From positions 1-16,837 of the forward strand of contig JBKPDL010000138.1 of assembly GCA_046727855.1 (NCBI GenBank): a stretch of DNA of 16,837 bases. Direction: 5' to 3'. The DNA is from DASPWV01 sp046727855 (GTDB lineage Bacteria > Acidobacteriota > Vicinamibacteria > Vicinamibacterales > UBA2999). How positions within the stretch are numbered: position 1 is the stretch's first letter; each line of letters begins with the position of its first letter. The notes beneath the pieces were generated by a model. The model did no database searches. It was not told the origin of the DNA and was given only the letters and a program-made list of their open reading frames with translations. The position numbers were made by a program, and so were the translations under genes. Below are positions 1 through 7,070 of this stretch, in pieces.

Positions 1-9
1 CGACCCAAC

Positions 10-86
10 TCTCCCAAGGAACCATGCGTGACGAACCGACGTTGAACCCACGTGAGGAACCTACGTAAGGAACTCACGTCGGGAAC
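10..86 (+). repeat. Left array of 13-bp repeat (6 degenerate units)
   Basis: Six successive degenerate units end in GAAC at positions 22, 36, 47, 60, 73 and 86, so the spacing is 14, 11, 13, 13 and 13. The best units read CCACGTGAGGAAC and CTACGTAAGGAAC. The consensus NNNCGTNAGGAAC is the same as in the array at 3449-3682 and the reverse complement of the array at 3122-3258. It lies upstream of the PadR gene and may continue beyond the window edge. No function is known to me. Confidence 0.85.
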
Positions 87-115
87 CTCCGTGTTCGTGG
101 CTGCGGGTTCGGAAC

Positions 116-140
116 AGTCGACTAAGTAGACTCGTATAGG
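116..140 (+). promoter_or_regulatory. Candidate operator/promoter of the PadR-ADOP operon
   Basis: Two tandem dyad-like boxes, AGTCGACT (116-123) and AGTAGACT (125-132), are followed by a -10-like TATAGG (135-140). PadR-family repressors commonly bind short inverted repeats overlapping their own promoter, so autoregulation here is plausible. No convincing -35 box is visible and the boxes are short, so this is inference. Confidence 0.3.
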
Positions 141-155
141 ACGTGTGGAGATCTG

Positions 156-491
156 GTGCCCCGTTCCTCCCGCTCATTCCTTGGTGAGTTCGAACAGCGT
201 GTGCTGCTCGCGATCCTGCGATGCGGCGACCGCCCGCGCCCCGTGGACATCCGCCGTGAGCTGGTCCGTGTCTCGAATCAGGAGATTTCGCGCGGCGCGT
301 TTTACACCACGCTCGATCGCCTCAAGGCCAAGAAGCTGATCGACTGGACAACCGTTGCCGGTGACGAAGCACGCGGCGGGTTGCCCGATCGGCGCTGCCG
401 CGTCACCGCGGCGGGCGTTCGCGCCTTGAAAGCGTCCCGCAAGACTCTCCTGCAACTCTGGAGCGGACTGGAATGGATCCTCGAACAATGA
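156..491 (+). CDS. PadR family transcriptional regulator
   Basis: A 111-residue protein, the usual size of short PadR-family winged-helix repressors. It opens with the family signature LGEFEQ (residues 9-14) and an alpha-helical stretch, followed by the recognition/wing region GAFYTTLDRLKAKKLI (about residues 47-62) and RCRVTAAGVRAL in the second half of the wing. The GTG start at 156 is supported by GGAG at 147-150, 5 nt upstream. The stop codon overlaps the next start as ATGA (488-491), so translational coupling with the ADOP permease is expected. In acidobacteria such PadR genes typically precede ADOP genes and probably repress the operon; the inducer is unknown. Little C-terminal dimerisation region is present, as in other short members. 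Confidence 0.9.
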   Translation: MPRSSRSFLGEFEQRVLLAILRCGDRPRPVDIRRELVRVSNQEISRGAFYTTLDRLKAKKLIDWTTVAGDEARGGLPDRRCRVTAAGVRALKASRKTLLQLWSGLEWILEQ

Positions 492-3100
492 GCCGGCCGC
501 CACGTTTTGCCGAGGGGTTGCTGCGTAGATGTTTGCCTGGCGGCGTGACGGGCCTCACGATCCTCGGAGATCTGTGCGAGGACTATCTCTCGCGCATCGA
601 ACGCGGTCAGCGCGCCCGCGCCTGGTACTGGCGCGAAGCGCTTTCGCTCGCGCTCCGCTATCGGCTGCGACGGCGCCCGGACATGAAGCCCAAACGAGGC
701 AGATGGAATGTCACGTCGGACGTGAAGATTGCGCTCCGGACGCTCGCCCGCAGTCCCACGATGTGTTCGTTGATTGTGCTCACGCTCGGCACCGCGATGG
801 GCGCATCGACGATCGGTTTTGCGTTTGCTGATTTCGCTGTGGTGCGCGGTCTCCCGGTAGACGATACCGCACGGGTCGTTGCGATCTACGGCATCGACGC
901 GCGGCAACGTAACGGCCGCGCCCGTCTCTCCCCGGCAAACTTTCGCGACATGAAAGATCGCGTGACGACCTTGGAGCGGTTCTCCGCTTCCATCGTTGGC
1001 CGAGCCACGGTGATCGATCGGGGTATCCCGGCGAGTCTCGACGCGGGGCGGGGCACGGCCGATTTCTTTGCGGCGCTTGGCCTGAAGCCGTTCGCAGGTC
1101 GGCTATTCCAAGCCGGCGACGACCAACCTGGCGCGCAGTCGGTCGTTGTCGTGGCGCATCAATACTGGCAACGCGTACTTGGTGAGGATCCGAACATCCT
1201 CGGTCGCGCGTTGCTGATCGATGGGCGAACACGGACCGTGGTCGGGATTGCACCACCGGAACTCGAATTGGGCAATCTCGCCCCGATCGATGTGTGGATA
1301 CCGCTCGAGATCACGGCCACGGCCTCGCGGACCGAACGTACGCTTCCCGTTTTTGCGCGTCTGCGGCCAGGCGTATCGCTCGAACAAGCGCGTGCCGAGG
1401 TCGCCACAATCGCCCGAGGACTCGCAATTGAGTTTCCCCAGGACAACAAGGACTGGCAAGCCATGGTTGTTCCGATCGGTGAGGTCGCGTATGGCCCGGG
1501 CTTCTGGGTCGTGGTCACGCTCTTTATCGGCGCCGTGGCACTGGTCATTGTGATTGCCTGTGCGAATGCCGCGAGCCTGGTGCTTGCGCGCGCAATGAAA
1601 CGCCGGCGGGAGATCGCGCTGCGCTCTGCGCTCGGAGCGAGCCGGGCTCGTTTGCTGCGGCAGGCCGTGATCGAGGGCCTCGTGCTGTCGGTGGTGTCGG
1701 GCGCCGTTGCCATACCGCTGGCCGAGTTGGGACTGCGCACGATTCGCGGCTTCAACTCCGCACCTGATCTCCAGCAGCTCGTGCTCGACTGGCACGAGCT
1801 CGGGTTTGTCGGCCTGGTCGCGATGATTACGCCGGTGCTGTTTTCACTGCTGCCGACGCTCGGCGCCATTCGGCTTGATTTGACAGCGGCGTTGCAGTCC
1901 GGAGGTGCACGCGCGGGCGCTGGACCAGCGCGCGGCAGGACGGCCCTCGTCGCCGTGCAGCTATCTTTGGCGGTGACGTTGCTCATCGCAGCGGGACTCG
2001 CGCTGCGCACTGAGATCAACGTGTCGCAGCTCGATCTCGGGATGCGGACTGCCGGCGCGCTGGTCTTTGGCCTCGAACTGCAAAACGACACCGCTCCAGT
2101 CCCGGAGCCACGACGGCTGATCGACGACACGCGCGATCGGTTAGGCCGGCTTCCCGGTGTGATCTCTGTGCACGCCTTTGAATCGACTCCGGTTCTGAGC
2201 GGGGAACGCATTGTGTCGCTCGCCATCGACGGCCGCGCAGACACGCCTGGGCAGAATGCGCCGTGGGCGTTGCTCAACGGCGCGGACGCGGAGGCGCTTC
2301 GCGGGATGAACGTGCCGCTGCTTGTGGGCCGGATGTTGACGACACAGGAAGAGCGACAAGGCGCAGGTGTTGCGGTCGCGGGCGAGACGATGGCGAGGAT
2401 GTACTTCGGGACGCCGACAGCCGCGATCGGTAAGGCGCTCACCATCGACGATCGCGGCGAATTTCGTCGAGTCGAGATCGTCGGCGTTGTCGGCGACGTT
2501 TTGAGCTACGACATCGAGCGCGGACGCGTGCCGCGCCTCTGGACAGGGCTGCATGATCTTCGGCGTGCCACAATCGTCGTCGTTACCGGCACCAACCCAC
2601 GTGATCTCACCGCGGCTGTGCGGCGCGAGATGGTGGCGCTGGCGCCGATGCTCCCGCTCGATCAATTGGAACCGCTCGAGGCCGCGTTCGCCCGCTTCCG
2701 CGCCAGCGACAAGGTGATCATCGGCGTGTTTGCAGGCTTTGCCCTGCTCGCGCTGTTGCTCGCAGCGACGGGTCTCTACGGTCTCATCGCCTATACGGTG
2801 GGTCAGCGCGTCGCGGAGTTCGGCACGCGCTTTGCGCTTGGCGCACGGCCGTCGGATGTTCTGAAGCTCGTATTTGGTCAGGTGGCGCGGCTGATTGCGA
2901 TCGGACTCGGTGTGGGAGTTCTTGCCGGCCTCGCGGTGGGGCAGGGGATCAGAAGCGTACTTTACGGCGTGTCCGCCGCCGATCCGGTCACGATCGGCGG
3001 CGTTGTCGTTTTGATTTCCGCCATCGCGCTCGCCGCGAGCGTCAGGCCTGCGCCCAGCGCCGCGCGTATAAACCTCGTGGACGCGTTGAAGAGCGACTAA
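488..3100 (+). CDS. ADOP-family ABC transporter permease (MacB/FtsX-like)
   Basis: An 870-residue inner-membrane protein of the Acidobacterial duplicated orphan permease type. Residues about 1-60 form a cytoplasmic permease prefix domain (LLRRCLPGG, GDLCEDYL, WYWREAL). Next come a first membrane helix and MacB-like periplasmic domain (about 90-310), a first FtsX permease unit (about 340-465, with RREIALRSALGASRARLLRQ), a second periplasmic domain, and a second FtsX unit (about 745-865, with EFGTRFALGARPSDVLKL). The duplicated halves and the lack of an adjacent ATPase justify 'orphan'. I prefer the ATG at 488, overlapping the PadR stop, because the prefix domain begins there; an in-frame ATG at 473 would add 5 residues. 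MacB relatives act in efflux or lipoprotein/peptide export, but ADOP substrates are unknown. Confidence 0.9.
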   Translation: MSRPPRFAEGLLRRCLPGGVTGLTILGDLCEDYLSRIERGQRARAWYWREALSLALRYRLRRRPDMKPKRGRWNVTSDVKIALRTLARSPTMCSLIVLTLGTAMGASTIGFAFADFAVVRGLPVDDTARVVAIYGIDARQRNGRARLSPANFRDMKDRVTTLERFSASIVGRATVIDRGIPASLDAGRGTADFFAALGLKPFAGRLFQAGDDQPGAQSVVVVAHQYWQRVLGEDPNILGRALLIDGRTRTVVGIAPPELELGNLAPIDVWIPLEITATASRTERTLPVFARLRPGVSLEQARAEVATIARGLAIEFPQDNKDWQAMVVPIGEVAYGPGFWVVVTLFIGAVALVIVIACANAASLVLARAMKRRREIALRSALGASRARLLRQAVIEGLVLSVVSGAVAIPLAELGLRTIRGFNSAPDLQQLVLDWHELGFVGLVAMITPVLFSLLPTLGAIRLDLTAALQSGGARAGAGPARGRTALVAVQLSLAVTLLIAAGLALRTEINVSQLDLGMRTAGALVFGLELQNDTAPVPEPRRLIDDTRDRLGRLPGVISVHAFESTPVLSGERIVSLAIDGRADTPGQNAPWALLNGADAEALRGMNVPLLVGRMLTTQEERQGAGVAVAGETMARMYFGTPTAAIGKALTIDDRGEFRRVEIVGVVGDVLSYDIERGRVPRLWTGLHDLRRATIVVVTGTNPRDLTAAVRREMVALAPMLPLDQLEPLEAAFARFRASDKVIIGVFAGFALLALLLAATGLYGLIAYTVGQRVAEFGTRFALGARPSDVLKLVFGQVARLIAIGLGVGVLAGLAVGQGIRSVLYGVSAADPVTIGGVVVLISAIALAASVRPAPSAARINLVDALKSD

Positions 3101-3121
3101 CGTCCACGGCGCCCAATGTGG

Positions 3122-3258
3122 GTTCCTCGCGAAAGTTCCTCACGTAGGTTCCTCACGGGAGTTCACGTACGTTCCTTACGTTGGTTCCTCACGTTGGTTC
3201 CTCACGTTGGTTCCTCACGTAGGTTCCTGACGGAAGTTCACGTGAGTTCCTTACGTTA
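3122..3258 (-). repeat. Middle array of 13-bp repeat (11 units, inverted orientation)
   Basis: Eleven uninterrupted units tile 3122-3258: nine of 13 bp (GTTCCTCACGTTG type) and two of 10 bp (GTTCACGTAC at 3161-3170, GTTCACGTGA at 3236-3245). Read on the minus strand they match the consensus of the arrays at 10-86 and 3449-3682. The 10-bp form is the 13-bp form lacking three bases after GTTC. The array begins 21 bases after the ADOP stop and ends directly at a hairpin. Confidence 0.95.
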
Positions 3259-3318
3259 GACCGTTATGCGGCCACAGACGTCAATTTTGTACGCGTTGTG
3301 GACCCGCATAACGGTCTA
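3257..3318. repeat. Long hairpin 1 (15-bp perfect arms)
   Basis: Arms TAGACCGTTATGCGG (3257-3271) and CCGCATAACGGTCTA (3304-3318) are perfectly complementary. The stem can continue inward after a 2-nt bulge (CCACA 3272-3276 with TGTGG 3297-3301). It has no T-run typical of an intrinsic terminator, but lies between convergent genes. Confidence 0.85.
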
Positions 3319-3319
3319 C

Positions 3320-3336
3320 GGCGCGCGGAGCGCGCC
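3320..3336. repeat. Short GC hairpin 2
   Basis: GGCGCGC (3320-3326) pairs perfectly with GCGCGCC (3330-3336) around a 3-nt loop. It sits between the two long hairpins of the 3257-3408 cluster. Confidence 0.75.
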
Positions 3337-3349
3337 AAGCCAACAACAA

Positions 3350-3408
3350 GAACTAGCCAAGGGCCGCGGAGTTAGCCGGATATCAAGGGCAGGGCCCTTG
3401 GCTAGTTC
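3350..3408. repeat. Long hairpin 3 (16-bp perfect arms)
   Basis: Arms GAACTAGCCAAGGGCC (3350-3365) and GGCCCTTGGCTAGTTC (3393-3408) are perfectly complementary with a 27-nt loop. The right arm merges into a GTTCCTCACGG unit (3405-3415) of the neighbouring repeat family, so the hairpin and repeats are physically interlocked. Confidence 0.85.
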
Positions 3409-3448
3409 CTCACGGCCGTTCGCGGGGGTTCTAGAACCACCGTCGGAC

Positions 3449-3682
3449 GACCGTGAAGAACCGCCGCTACGAACCTTCGTGAACCGCCTTTAGGAACCCC
3501 CGTTAGGAACCGCCGTTACGAACCTTCGTGAGCCCCGTTAGGAACCCCCATGAGGAACCTTCGTGAACCTCCGTAAGGAACCTCCGTAAGGAACCTCCGT
3601 AAGGAACCTCCGTAAGGAACCTCCGTTAGGAACCCTCGTGAACGCATGTGAGGAACCTATGTGAGGAACTCACGCAAGGAAC
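3449..3682 (+). repeat. Right array of 13-bp repeat (19 units)
   Basis: Nineteen units end at 3461, 3474, 3484, 3497, 3510, 3523, 3533, 3545, 3558, 3568, 3581, 3594, 3607, 3620, 3633, 3643, 3656, 3669 and 3682. Fourteen are 13 bp, four are 10 bp (NNNCGTGAAC type) and one is 12 bp. Four near-identical CTCCGTAAGGAAC copies lie at 3569-3620. Together with the arrays at 10-86 and 3122-3258 this is one repeat family. With the hairpins it fills the gene-free stretch between ADOP and the receptor gene. Confidence 0.95.
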
Positions 3683-3743
3683 CCCTGTGGCACGCATGGA
3701 CCCCCTGTGGCACGTTCTACCAATCGAAGTTCTACCAATCGAA
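3682..3743. repeat. Two short tandem duplications at the 3' end of the receptor gene
   Basis: CCCCTGTGGCACG occurs at 3682-3694 and 3702-3714 (period 20). GTTCTACCAATCGAA occurs at 3714-3728 and 3729-3743 (period 15). The second pair duplicates the codons for the C-terminal Phe-Asp-Trp and stop of the minus-strand receptor, leaving an extra in-frame Phe-Asp-Trp-stop after the real stop. Confidence 0.9.
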
Positions 3744-6602
3744 CTTGACGCCAAATTTGGCGATCCTCGGTCCGAGCACCGTTGAGGCTTTCTCGAAGCT
3801 TGCGCCCGAGCCCCAGATGATGTTGACCGCAGTGTTCGAGTTGAGCGCGTTGAATACGTCGAGGAAGAGACCCACTCGCGCCTTTTGCGCAAAGCGAAGC
3901 TGCTTTTCCACGCGGAAGTCCAGCGTCGTCACCGCGTCCTGACGACGGGTGCCGATCGGCTCGACCAGCAGGATTTGCTGGGCGTTGTAGTTGAAGTTCG
4001 CGACGATGGTGCGGCCGTACGGGGCGCCGCTCTGGGTCTTCAAGACCGGCGACACGTGCAGACCCCAGCCCACGTCGACCGTGCCCGTGATCTTCGCATT
4101 CCAGTTCGTGAACTCGTTGAACGTCTTTTCGTTCGGGTTGGTCGGGAAGCTGCCGAAGAACGAGAAGCCGCCGGTGGGAACCGCTGTGCCCGTGCGGTTG
4201 TTGAAGTAGTTGTTCCCGTACTCTTCGCTCCACGTATACGAGAACGACGCGTTCATCGACCAGCGCTGCGAGTAGCGTTTGCTGGCCGAGAACTCGAGCG
4301 TCTTGTAGGTGCCCTCGTAGCCCGGAATGTTCGTCGTGATGTTGCTGGTACCGCGGGACGTCGTGTCGATGTTGAACGCGCTGATGTTGGGGCCGTTGTC
4401 GCTCAATGTTGCCGCGTTGCCGTCCGGACCTGGATCGATGATCGTCACGGGCACGTTGAACGCCTCGAACGGCCGCAGCTCGTTGATGCGCTGCCAGCCG
4501 TCGTTGTCTTTCTTCCACACGAACCCGGCGCGCACGCCCAGATCCTGCAGGATGGCGCGCTCGACGAACACCGACGCCTCGTCGGCATACGAGTTGTTCA
4601 GGTCGGGAGCGATCGCTGCACCAGCTGTGCCGCCCACACGAGTGATGAGTGAGACCTCTTCGCCCTCCTGGTAAATCCGATCGCCGTTGCGATCGGACCA
4701 GTTCCAGTCGGCATACTGATCGCTCGTGTTCGCGTTGACCGCGTCAGCGAGGTTGACGCCGGGGTTGAAGTAGAAGCGTCCCCAGTTGGCCTTGAGCACT
4801 GTCGTGCCGTCCCCAAGCAGGTCGTATGTGGCGCCGAGGCGCGGAACGAGGTGGTTGAAGGTCACGATGTCGTCATTGGCCGGATAGGTGTCTTCGGTCG
4901 GGTTGAAGCGCGAGACCGGCGTGGTCTGCTCCGGCAACCAAACACGGTACCGATCGAAGCGCGCACCGACGTTCAACGTGAGCCTGTTGATCTTCCACGA
5001 ATCGGTGACGAAGAGGCTGGTCGTGGCGAGCCCGTTCTGCGCGCTCGTGCCGCTGTTGGCAAGCCGCACCGAGTTGGGCACGCCGTCGCGCAGAAAGTGG
5101 ATCACGCTGTTGGTGTAGTACTGCTCCCAGATGATGTTGCCTGTCTCATCAAGGTACTCCCCGCCCGCCTTGAGGTTGTGCGAGCCGCCGAGGAAGTTGT
5201 CGCGGAAATAGCTGAGCGCACCGGTGTACTGATTGCGCCGGCGCTTGTTCAGCCAGTGACGGCCGCCGCCTTCGACGACGTTCGTGAGGATGTCCTCGTA
5301 GCGAATTGCCTCGGTGTTGCTATCGAGACCGAAGTTGTAGCCGAACTGACCGGCACGGAACTCGGCGAATATGTTCTGTCCGAGCGTGCCATTCCACTCG
5401 CCCTTGTACACCCAGCTGGGCGAGTCCTGCAGCACCGTCGAATCGGCGGTGAGATGGATCACCGAGCCGGGGATCCGGTTGCTGTTGTCGGTTCTGTGCG
5501 GCTGCTGCTTGGTCCCGTGCTGGAGGTATCCGATGAACCGGTGATTCTGATTCATCTGATAGGTCGCCTTGCCCGTGTAATTGAACAGCTTCGTGTCGAA
5601 CGATGTGCCGTCGAGAATCGAGCCGGCGGGCGGTGCGGCCACCGAGTTCTGCTGATTCAGATACGCGAAGTGTCCCCACACGCGATCACGGACAATCGGG
5701 CCGCCAACGCCGATGTTGAGGTTCTTGTAGCTGGCCAGGCGGTTGCCATCCTGGAGAATACGCGCGCCGGGACTCGGGAGCACCTGATCGTCGTCCAGGT
5801 TACGCGACTGGATATCTTCATTCTCGTAGTCGTAGTAGAAACTGACGCCGAGCGTATTGGCGCCGCTCTTGCCGACAAACTGCGTTAGTACTCCTGGATT
5901 CGGCATCTCCGCCGAGTTGGCAGCGGCGCCGATGAACACCTCTTCGAACGATCCGTAGTCGAGGTAGAAGCCGGCCGCGGCCGTGCCCTCCGTCGTGTTG
6001 ATGCCTTCGATGAGCGGCCGGTTCTGGCCCGAGTAGCCGTAGGTGAAGTACGTCGTCTGCGTGCCCGCTGTGCTGCCGCCGACATCGACGCGATTGAGCG
6101 TGACCGAAGGCGTCGTGGACAGCAGCGACCACATGTCGCGGGCGTTCGGGATCGAGGCGAGCGCCTGCTGATCGTAGTTGGTCTGAATACGAGTGGCTGA
6201 CGTGTCGATGACAGGCGACTGGCCGGTGACGGTTACCGTTTCCTGCAGCGTCGCGACGCCAAGCGTGACATTGACCTGCGCGTTGAAGCCGAGTGTCACG
6301 CGGATGCCTTCCCGGATGTTGGTCTGAAAGCCGGCGAGCTCGAAATTCAGTTTGTAGTCGCCCGGCGGCACCGAGGGAAAGCGGTAGATGCCCGCCTCGT
6401 TGGTGACCGCGGTGAGCGTGCCGATTTGCGCGGGGCTCGTGGCGGTGACGGTGACGCCCGGGAGCACGCCGCCCTGCGCGTCTTTCACTTCACCGCTGAT
6501 GCTTCCGGTGGAGCTTGCGCCGCCGCCTTGGGCAAACGCTGGAGCTGCGGCAAGGAGAAGCGTGGCCGCGAGGCCCCAGATGATGTTCATCCAGCGTTTC
6601 AT
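3732..6602 (-). CDS. TonB-dependent receptor with carboxypeptidase-regulatory-like N-terminus (Oar-like)
   Basis: A complete 956-residue outer-membrane protein. Residues 1-24 are a Sec signal peptide ending in AFA, with cleavage before Gln25. Residues about 33-118 form a beta-sandwich of the CarboxypepD_reg type (SISGEVKDAQGGVLPGVTV, GIYRFPSVPPGDYKL). A TonB-box-like ETVTVTG (121-127) and a plug domain follow, then a long beta-barrel rich in aromatic strands. It ends in FGVKFDW, the aromatic terminal strand recognised by the BAM machinery. The start has an excellent GGAGG (6610-6614) 7 nt upstream. Such proteins take up large ligands (oligosaccharides, peptides, siderophores) using TonB-ExbBD energy; the substrate cannot be told here. 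No SusD-like partner is adjacent. The stop codon region is tandemly duplicated. Confidence 0.92.
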   Translation of the reverse strand: MKRWMNIIWGLAATLLLAAAPAFAQGGGASSTGSISGEVKDAQGGVLPGVTVTATSPAQIGTLTAVTNEAGIYRFPSVPPGDYKLNFELAGFQTNIREGIRVTLGFNAQVNVTLGVATLQETVTVTGQSPVIDTSATRIQTNYDQQALASIPNARDMWSLLSTTPSVTLNRVDVGGSTAGTQTTYFTYGYSGQNRPLIEGINTTEGTAAAGFYLDYGSFEEVFIGAAANSAEMPNPGVLTQFVGKSGANTLGVSFYYDYENEDIQSRNLDDDQVLPSPGARILQDGNRLASYKNLNIGVGGPIVRDRVWGHFAYLNQQNSVAAPPAGSILDGTSFDTKLFNYTGKATYQMNQNHRFIGYLQHGTKQQPHRTDNSNRIPGSVIHLTADSTVLQDSPSWVYKGEWNGTLGQNIFAEFRAGQFGYNFGLDSNTEAIRYEDILTNVVEGGGRHWLNKRRRNQYTGALSYFRDNFLGGSHNLKAGGEYLDETGNIIWEQYYTNSVIHFLRDGVPNSVRLANSGTSAQNGLATTSLFVTDSWKINRLTLNVGARFDRYRVWLPEQTTPVSRFNPTEDTYPANDDIVTFNHLVPRLGATYDLLGDGTTVLKANWGRFYFNPGVNLADAVNANTSDQYADWNWSDRNGDRIYQEGEEVSLITRVGGTAGAAIAPDLNNSYADEASVFVERAILQDLGVRAGFVWKKDNDGWQRINELRPFEAFNVPVTIIDPGPDGNAATLSDNGPNISAFNIDTTSRGTSNITTNIPGYEGTYKTLEFSASKRYSQRWSMNASFSYTWSEEYGNNYFNNRTGTAVPTGGFSFFGSFPTNPNEKTFNEFTNWNAKITGTVDVGWGLHVSPVLKTQSGAPYGRTIVANFNYNAQQILLVEPIGTRRQDAVTTLDFRVEKQLRFAQKARVGLFLDVFNALNSNTAVNIIWGSGASFEKASTVLGPRIAKFGVKFDW

Positions 6603-6609
6603 ATATAAA

Positions 6610-6614
6610 CCTCC
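6610..6614 (-). promoter_or_regulatory. Strong ribosome binding site of the receptor gene
   Basis: GGAGG on the minus strand, 7 nt before the ATG at 6602. It fixes the start and contrasts with several neighbouring genes that have no recognisable Shine-Dalgarno. Confidence 0.85.
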
Positions 6615-6628
6615 AGAGGGAATTCCGC

Positions 6629-6717
6629 GCTCGCGTGAGCAATCGAGATGCCGTTGAGGAAAGTGGGACGAGTGACGAAGAATGGGATGAAGATGCCGGC
6701 TCGCGTGACGAGTGACG
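6629..6717. repeat. Short direct repeats upstream of the receptor gene
   Basis: GCTCGCGTGA occurs at 6629-6638 and 6699-6708, and GACGAGTGACG at 6667-6677 and 6707-6717. They occupy the proximal upstream region of the receptor gene, where its promoter should lie. I could not pick out a convincing promoter there. Confidence 0.6.
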
Positions 6718-6769
6718 CGAGCGGACGGATTCGTGCGACGCGCATCCGTTTTTCCGTATGCGCGGAAAC

Positions 6770-7070
6770 AATTACGCGGATTACGCGGATTATGGTTGGG
6801 GTGGATTGAGCGGATTGGAGCGGAACTGCGGCGGATTAAGACTGATTCGGCTGATTGGGCTGATTAGCTGAACATCACGCGTGTGTTTTCTACCGTCGCG
6901 TCTTTTAATCGGCGCCGCGGCTGCGCCGGGCGGTCTGCCGAACGACCGCGAAACTCCACCCGGGTTGAAAGCCGCCGCTATTCACGCAACCAAATTGAAT
7001 TCCAGGCTGAATTCCTGCCTTAAATCCGCGTAATCCGCGCCCTCCGCGGATGCCTTCAATCCGCGTAATT
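6770..7070. repeat. Repeat-rich segment bounded by inverted AATTACGCGGATT ends
   Basis: The gene-free region between receptor and rhomboid genes holds a 301-bp segment. AATTACGCGGATT (6770-6782) recurs inverted at 7058-7070. A 17-bp inverted repeat, CGCGGATTACGCGGATT, lies at 6775-6791 and in reverse complement at 7023-7039. Between them are degenerate GCGGATT and CTGATT units at roughly 7-11 bp spacing (6801-6866) and a direct repeat of GAATTCC. It could be a MITE-like element or a degenerate simple repeat. The right end touches the rhomboid stop codon (7070-7072). No ORF inside looks real. Confidence 0.7.

Noticed and set aside
1159..2445. Long minus-strand open frame (428 codons) opposite the ADOP gene
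   Set aside because: Low-complexity Ser/Ala/Arg-rich translation with no recognisable domain, fully antisense to a clear ADOP gene; typical of high-GC DNA.
3257..3408. Intrinsic (Rho-independent) terminators for the convergent ADOP and receptor genes
   Set aside because: Stems are long, but none is followed by a T-run on either strand; recorded as hairpins instead.
3266..3493. A 75-codon plus-strand open frame in the repeat region
   Set aside because: It is composed of hairpin and repeat sequence, has no ribosome binding site and resembles no protein.
3449..3682. CRISPR array
   Set aside because: Units are 10-13 bp and contiguous, without spacers, and there are no cas genes.
4851..5888. 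Plus-strand open frame of 345 codons opposite the first receptor gene
   Set aside because: No domain; Val/Arg/Ala-rich shadow of the receptor coding strand. The same applies to the smaller plus-strand frames at 3885-4652 and 3991-4209.
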